A DNA stretch of 9,135 nucleotides from Deltaproteobacteria bacterium (GTDB lineage Bacteria > Desulfobacterota > Syntrophia > Syntrophales > Smithellaceae): the NCBI GenBank assembly GCA_019136325.1, contig JAGVUJ010000303.1, positions 1 to 9,135 on the forward strand, given 5' to 3'. The position numbers were made by a program, and so were the translations under genes. Below the pieces are notes generated by a model, which was not told the DNA's origin, ran no database searches, and worked only from the letters and a program-made list of their open reading frames with translations. Positions 6,409-9,135 of this stretch are shown here, piece after piece (position 1 is the first letter of the stretch; every line of letters begins with the position of its first letter).

Positions 6409-7650
6409 TTATTTGCTGAAGATCAGATAACAATACGTTCCGCCGAATGAAATGCCGGCCAGAGCGGCGTTGTTGACGACGACATCGCGATGGCGTGCCG
6501 TAACAAAAGAGAGCGGTGAAAGCGGATGGGTCAGTCCCAACGTGGGAGGCAAAATACTTTTCTCCATGGAAAGCGCAAGCGCGCAAGCCCGGATGCCTCC
6601 TCCGGAGAAGCTTTCTCCCGTGGCGCCCTTGAGCGCGGTGATGAACGGTTTTGTTTCCACATCGGCAAAGATTTCTTCGTAAGCGTGTGCTTCTGTTGCA
6701 TCCAGAAATTGATCCCCGTTAGCCGCCGCAAATATTGTCTGGATTTCATTGGCCCTTAAAAACGAATTTTTCAGCGCGCGATTCCATGCCAGTTTTATTC
6801 CTTCGGAATCTTTCGGCCAATCGGTCGGTTTGGTCGGCGATGAACCCATGCCGACTCCTTTGATTTCGCAATATGGTTTGCGTCCCCCGGATATTGCGGA
6901 TTCCAGACTTTCCAGGAATAACAAGCCGCAGCCTTCTCCGGCAATGATGCCGTTTCTATCCCGGTCGAAAGGGCGACAGGCTTCCTTCCCGCCGTTTTGA
7001 GGAGAGAGCGCGCGAAATTTTGTCAGCGATTCATAATAAAATTTCGATAGAATATCCGCGCCGCCGGTTAACATAAAATCCGCCGTGCCGCGTCTGATTT
7101 CTGCAGCGGCATAAGCAATGGCTGTCTCGGCGGAAACGGCAAAATGCGTCAGTGTTGTGTTGATGCCGCGAAAGCCCAGCTCGATGGACGTGTGACCGGC
7201 GGGAGCGTTCATGACAATATTGGGCACCAGTATCGGATTGACGGACGAGGGTCCCTGGGTAAGCAGTGTGCCTGAAAACTGGGCGGTTACATCGGTTGCT
7301 CCAAAAGCGGTTCCCAAAACAATACCGATACGGTCGCGGTTGTCCGCGGTGATTTCCACACCGGCGTCGCGCAGCGCCATGCGTGCTGCGGCCACCGTGA
7401 AAAGAGATATCTTGTCCATGCGCCGCAGGTTTTTCACGGATATAAAATCACGCGGATTGAAAGGGGCAACTTCAGCGCCCAGATGCGAACGGAATGCGCT
7501 TGTATCGAACGATTTGATTTCCGCGATTCCCGTTTTGCCGGAGAAAAGACCGGCGGCAAATTCTTCCTTGCCGATTCCCAATGGCGTAATCATGCCGATG
7601 CCGGTCACAACGACGCGCTGAGCGTTATCTGTTGGTCTGTCATTGTTCAC
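6409..7650 (-). CDS. Ketosynthase-like chain length factor (KS-beta), catalytically dead
   Basis: A ~413-residue thiolase-fold protein clearly homologous to FabF (VVVTGIGMITPLG near the N-terminus, CRPFDRDRNG and AGEGCGLLFLE in the middle, SFGG near the end). All three catalytic residues are gone. The Cys site reads HFAVSAET with Val172, the first His site reads AAANGDQ with Asn311, and the second reads KGATGESFSGG with Glu346. Such subunits pair with an active KS and set chain length in type II polyketide and aryl polyene systems (KS/CLF). It directly follows the active KS gene, overlapping it by 11 nt. I chose the GTG at 7650 because GGGGGAGGTG lies six bases upstream; a TTG at 7680 would bury that site inside the gene. 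A role as partner of the upstream KS is inferred from family and position. Confidence 0.9.
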   Translation of the reverse strand: MNNDRPTDNAQRVVVTGIGMITPLGIGKEEFAAGLFSGKTGIAEIKSFDTSAFRSHLGAEVAPFNPRDFISVKNLRRMDKISLFTVAAARMALRDAGVEITADNRDRIGIVLGTAFGATDVTAQFSGTLLTQGPSSVNPILVPNIVMNAPAGHTSIELGFRGINTTLTHFAVSAETAIAYAAAEIRRGTADFMLTGGADILSKFYYESLTKFRALSPQNGGKEACRPFDRDRNGIIAGEGCGLLFLESLESAISGGRKPYCEIKGVGMGSSPTKPTDWPKDSEGIKLAWNRALKNSFLRANEIQTIFAAANGDQFLDATEAHAYEEIFADVETKPFITALKGATGESFSGGGIRACALALSMEKSILPPTLGLTHPLSPLSFVTARHRDVVVNNAALAGISFGGTYCYLIFSK

Positions 7651-8884
7651 GGGCAACACCTCCCCCGGAATATTTGCCAAATATCAATGTGGTGTTGTTG
7701 CCTCCGAAGGCAAACGAATTCGAAAGCACGGCGCGCAAATCGGCTTTTCTTGATCCGGAAGTAACGTAATCCAGATCGCACAGAGGATCGGCGTCCCGAT
7801 AATTGATGGTCGGCGGAATAAAACCATGATGCAGCGCCAGCATCGACACAATGGCTTCGAGTGCTCCCGCGGCGCCCAGTGTGTGTGCGTGCATGGACTT
7901 GGTGGAACTGACCGGAATGGTATAGGCGCGTCTGCCGAAAACCTCTTTGATGGCTTTTGTTTCCATGGCATCGTTGACCGGTGTGGCTGTGCCGTGCGCG
8001 TTGATATAGTCGATATCGTTCGGGGAAAGGCCGCTGTCTTTGAGTGCCGCTTGCATGGAACGGACGGCGCCGGATGCCTTTTCGTCGGGAGCGGTCATGT
8101 GATAGGCGTCGCAGGTGATGCCGTAACCGAGGATTTCACCATAAATTCTTGCGCCTCTGTCCAGAGCCGATTCCAGATCCTCCAGAACCATCATGGCCGC
8201 CGCTTCACCCAATGACAGGCCTTCGCGATTTTTATCGAAAGGACGACAGACATCGGCGGCAACGGATTTAAGAGCGTTAAAAGAGGCGTAAGTGGTGCGG
8301 CTCATTGGCTCCACGCCGCCGGCCAGAACCATGGGTGCCTGGCCATTGCAAATCAAATCCCGTGCGTATCCGAGCGCGGTGCCGCCGCCGGAGCACGCGG
8401 TCATGAAGGTCGCTTTGGGTCCCATGAGATCAAAGGTCGATGCGATTCGGTCGGCCGAAGATGCACAAAATAAAGCAGAGAGTTTGGAGAACCTGCCTTT
8501 TTTACCGGTTGTTAATAATTTTCCGTAAAATTCTTCCGCTTCCAGAAGACCGCCGGCGCCGCCGCCGATGACGACCCCCATATCTTTTTTTATTCTATCC
8601 GGAGGGAGGTAGAGTCCGGCATTACGCAATGCTTCTATGGTTGCGGCAAGAGCAAGCATGTCCGCCCGCGACATTCTTCTGGCGGAAAATTCGCGGGGCA
8701 TGTAATCGTGAACATGAAAGTTTTTAATCTGCCCTCCCGTCCGGGAGCGAAATCCGGCAGTATCAAATAGATCGAGATCCGCAATGCCGCAGGTGCCATG
8801 TTTTAATGCCGTTGAAAAATCCGGCACATTATTGGCGATGGCATTGATGGTTCCTAAACCTGTAATAACAATTCGTTTTTTCAA
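7640..8884 (-). CDS. Beta-ketoacyl-ACP synthase II-like ketosynthase (KS-alpha)
   Basis: A 414-residue FabF-type condensing enzyme with an intact Cys-His-His triad: Cys164 in TACSGGGTA, His297 in NAHGTATPVND, and His334 in KSMHAHTLGAAG with Lys329. It also has VITGLGTINA at the N-terminus, CRPFDKNREG (213-222), SLGEAAAMMVLE (224-235) and SFAFGGNN (390-397). It would extend an acyl-ACP by two carbons from malonyl-ACP in the cytoplasm. It is the first gene of the operon, followed by a dead paralogue, so a KS/CLF heterodimer is likely. The start is a TTG, since an in-frame stop (TAA) lies just 12 nt upstream and no ATG precedes the KKRIVITG core; TAAGG sits seven bases before it. A primary-metabolism FabF role is unlikely given the partner and the absence of fabG, acpP and fabD nearby. 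Confidence 0.93.
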   Translation of the reverse strand: MKKRIVITGLGTINAIANNVPDFSTALKHGTCGIADLDLFDTAGFRSRTGGQIKNFHVHDYMPREFSARRMSRADMLALAATIEALRNAGLYLPPDRIKKDMGVVIGGGAGGLLEAEEFYGKLLTTGKKGRFSKLSALFCASSADRIASTFDLMGPKATFMTACSGGGTALGYARDLICNGQAPMVLAGGVEPMSRTTYASFNALKSVAADVCRPFDKNREGLSLGEAAAMMVLEDLESALDRGARIYGEILGYGITCDAYHMTAPDEKASGAVRSMQAALKDSGLSPNDIDYINAHGTATPVNDAMETKAIKEVFGRRAYTIPVSSTKSMHAHTLGAAGALEAIVSMLALHHGFIPPTINYRDADPLCDLDYVTSGSRKADLRAVLSNSFAFGGNNTTLIFGKYSGGGVAREQ

Positions 8885-8931
8885 TTTCGAGCCTTATCTT
8901 CATGATGAAAATATTTATTTAAATTTTGAGA

Positions 8932-8960
8932 AACTTAATTTGACGCAAGCTAAAAGTCAA
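8932..8960 (-). promoter_or_regulatory. Candidate sigma-70 promoter of the biosynthetic operon
   Basis: Read on the minus strand, TTGACT (8955-8960) is followed after exactly 17 bases by TAAGTT (8932-8937). The -35 has five of six consensus bases and the -10 is weak. It would give a leader of roughly 40 bases before the TTG start of the ketosynthase. Confidence 0.4.
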
Positions 8961-8961
8961 A
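8939..8961. promoter_or_regulatory. Inverted repeat TTTGAC-N11-GTCAAA, possible operator
   Basis: Two perfect 6-bp half-sites (8939-8944 and 8956-8961) face each other across 11 bases, giving a 17-bp centre-to-centre spacing. They cover the -35 and spacer of the candidate operon promoter, where a dimeric repressor could block it. The regulator is unknown. Confidence 0.35.
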
Positions 8962-9008
8962 CAAATATTAGCATACGGTACAGCCGGGTGGGAACCTTCA
9001 TTATCCTC

Positions 9009-9038
9009 TTGACATAATAACAAAAATAAGTTCATGGT
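9009..9038 (+). promoter_or_regulatory. Candidate promoter of the receiver-domain gene
   Basis: A perfect TTGACA (9009-9014) is followed after 18 bases by CATGGT (9033-9038), a poor -10. It lies suitably 5' of the ATG at 9071. Only the -35 is convincing. Confidence 0.28.
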
Positions 9039-9070
9039 ACCCCACAATTCAAAGCTTTGAGAACGGACTT

Positions 9071-9135
9071 ATGAAGGATCAATCGCTTCGGGTATTAATG
9101 GTTGACGATTCTGAGGATGATGTATGGCTCACGAT
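9071..9135 (+). CDS. Receiver-domain protein, N-terminal fragment (response regulator or hybrid kinase)
   Basis: The frame from the ATG at 9071 gives MKDQSLRVLMVDDSEDDVWL and is open to the window edge. RVLMVDDSEDD is the first strand and acidic pocket of a two-component receiver domain (two Asp at 12-13). The phosphorylated Asp and any output domain lie outside the window. GAGAA about seven bases before the ATG is a weak ribosome binding site. It is divergent from the biosynthetic operon, so a regulatory link is possible but not shown. Confidence 0.82.
   Translation, partial: MKDQSLRVLMVDDSEDDVWLT

Larger units (their letters stand above)
8885..9070. promoter_or_regulatory. Divergent intergenic region between the operon and the regulator gene
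   Basis: This is the only place where transcription diverges, so it should contain promoters for both directions. It is AT-rich near the operon side. I see no small gene or structured RNA in it. The strongest elements are listed separately. Confidence 0.6.

Noticed and set aside
7651..7680. Upstream TTG start for KS-beta
   Set aside because: It would put the strong GGGGGAGGTG ribosome binding site inside the gene and lengthen the overlap with KS-alpha to 41 nt.
9035..9050. Sigma-54 promoter (TGGTAC...)
   Set aside because: The -12 GC element is missing at the required spacing (TT is found instead).

Overview
The window looks like a piece of a Gram-negative, probably anaerobic or syntrophic Desulfobacterota (old Deltaproteobacteria) chromosome. 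This is inferred from the style of the proteins (an APC permease tail, a DAK2-DegV fusion, a B12-binding radical SAM protein and a receiver-domain regulator) and cannot be fixed from the sequence alone.

Layout. Positions 2-229 (+) hold the 3' end of a permease gene. Positions 230-632 contain no gene. They hold a mosaic of short direct and inverted repeats lying between two converging transcription units. Positions 633-8884 are one dense minus-strand gene set. In transcription order it encodes a FabF-like ketosynthase (KS-alpha), a second ketosynthase that has lost all three catalytic residues (KS-beta / chain length factor), a B12-binding radical SAM enzyme, a MIO-type aromatic amino acid ammonia-lyase, a YbgC/4HBT hotdog thioesterase, a DAK2-DegV fusion resembling FakA plus FakB of fatty acid kinase, and a DPM1-like family 2 glycosyltransferase. 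Most junctions are tight: an 11-nt overlap, two ATGA overlaps, a 1-nt gap and a 13-nt gap. Only the radical SAM gene is preceded by a longer gap, of 108 nt. Positions 8885-9070 are a divergent promoter region with an inverted repeat over the likely operon promoter. A receiver-domain protein starts at 9071 (+) and runs off the window.

How the genes may work together (inference). Ammonia-lyase, KS/CLF pair, hotdog thioesterase and GT2 recall aryl polyene and flexirubin pathways. In those, an aryl acrylate made from Tyr or Phe primes a type II polyketide or fatty acid machine, and the product ends up attached to a membrane lipid. This operon differs in three ways. It encodes no ACP, ketoreductase, dehydratase, ligase or acyltransferase of its own. 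It carries a B12 radical SAM enzyme. It also carries a fused fatty-acid-kinase-like protein that could turn the released acid into an acyl-phosphate. A single-base frameshift in the fusion gene separates the last ~58 codons, including an HMGPG motif, from the rest. It is either a sequencing error, a real mutation or a recoding site.
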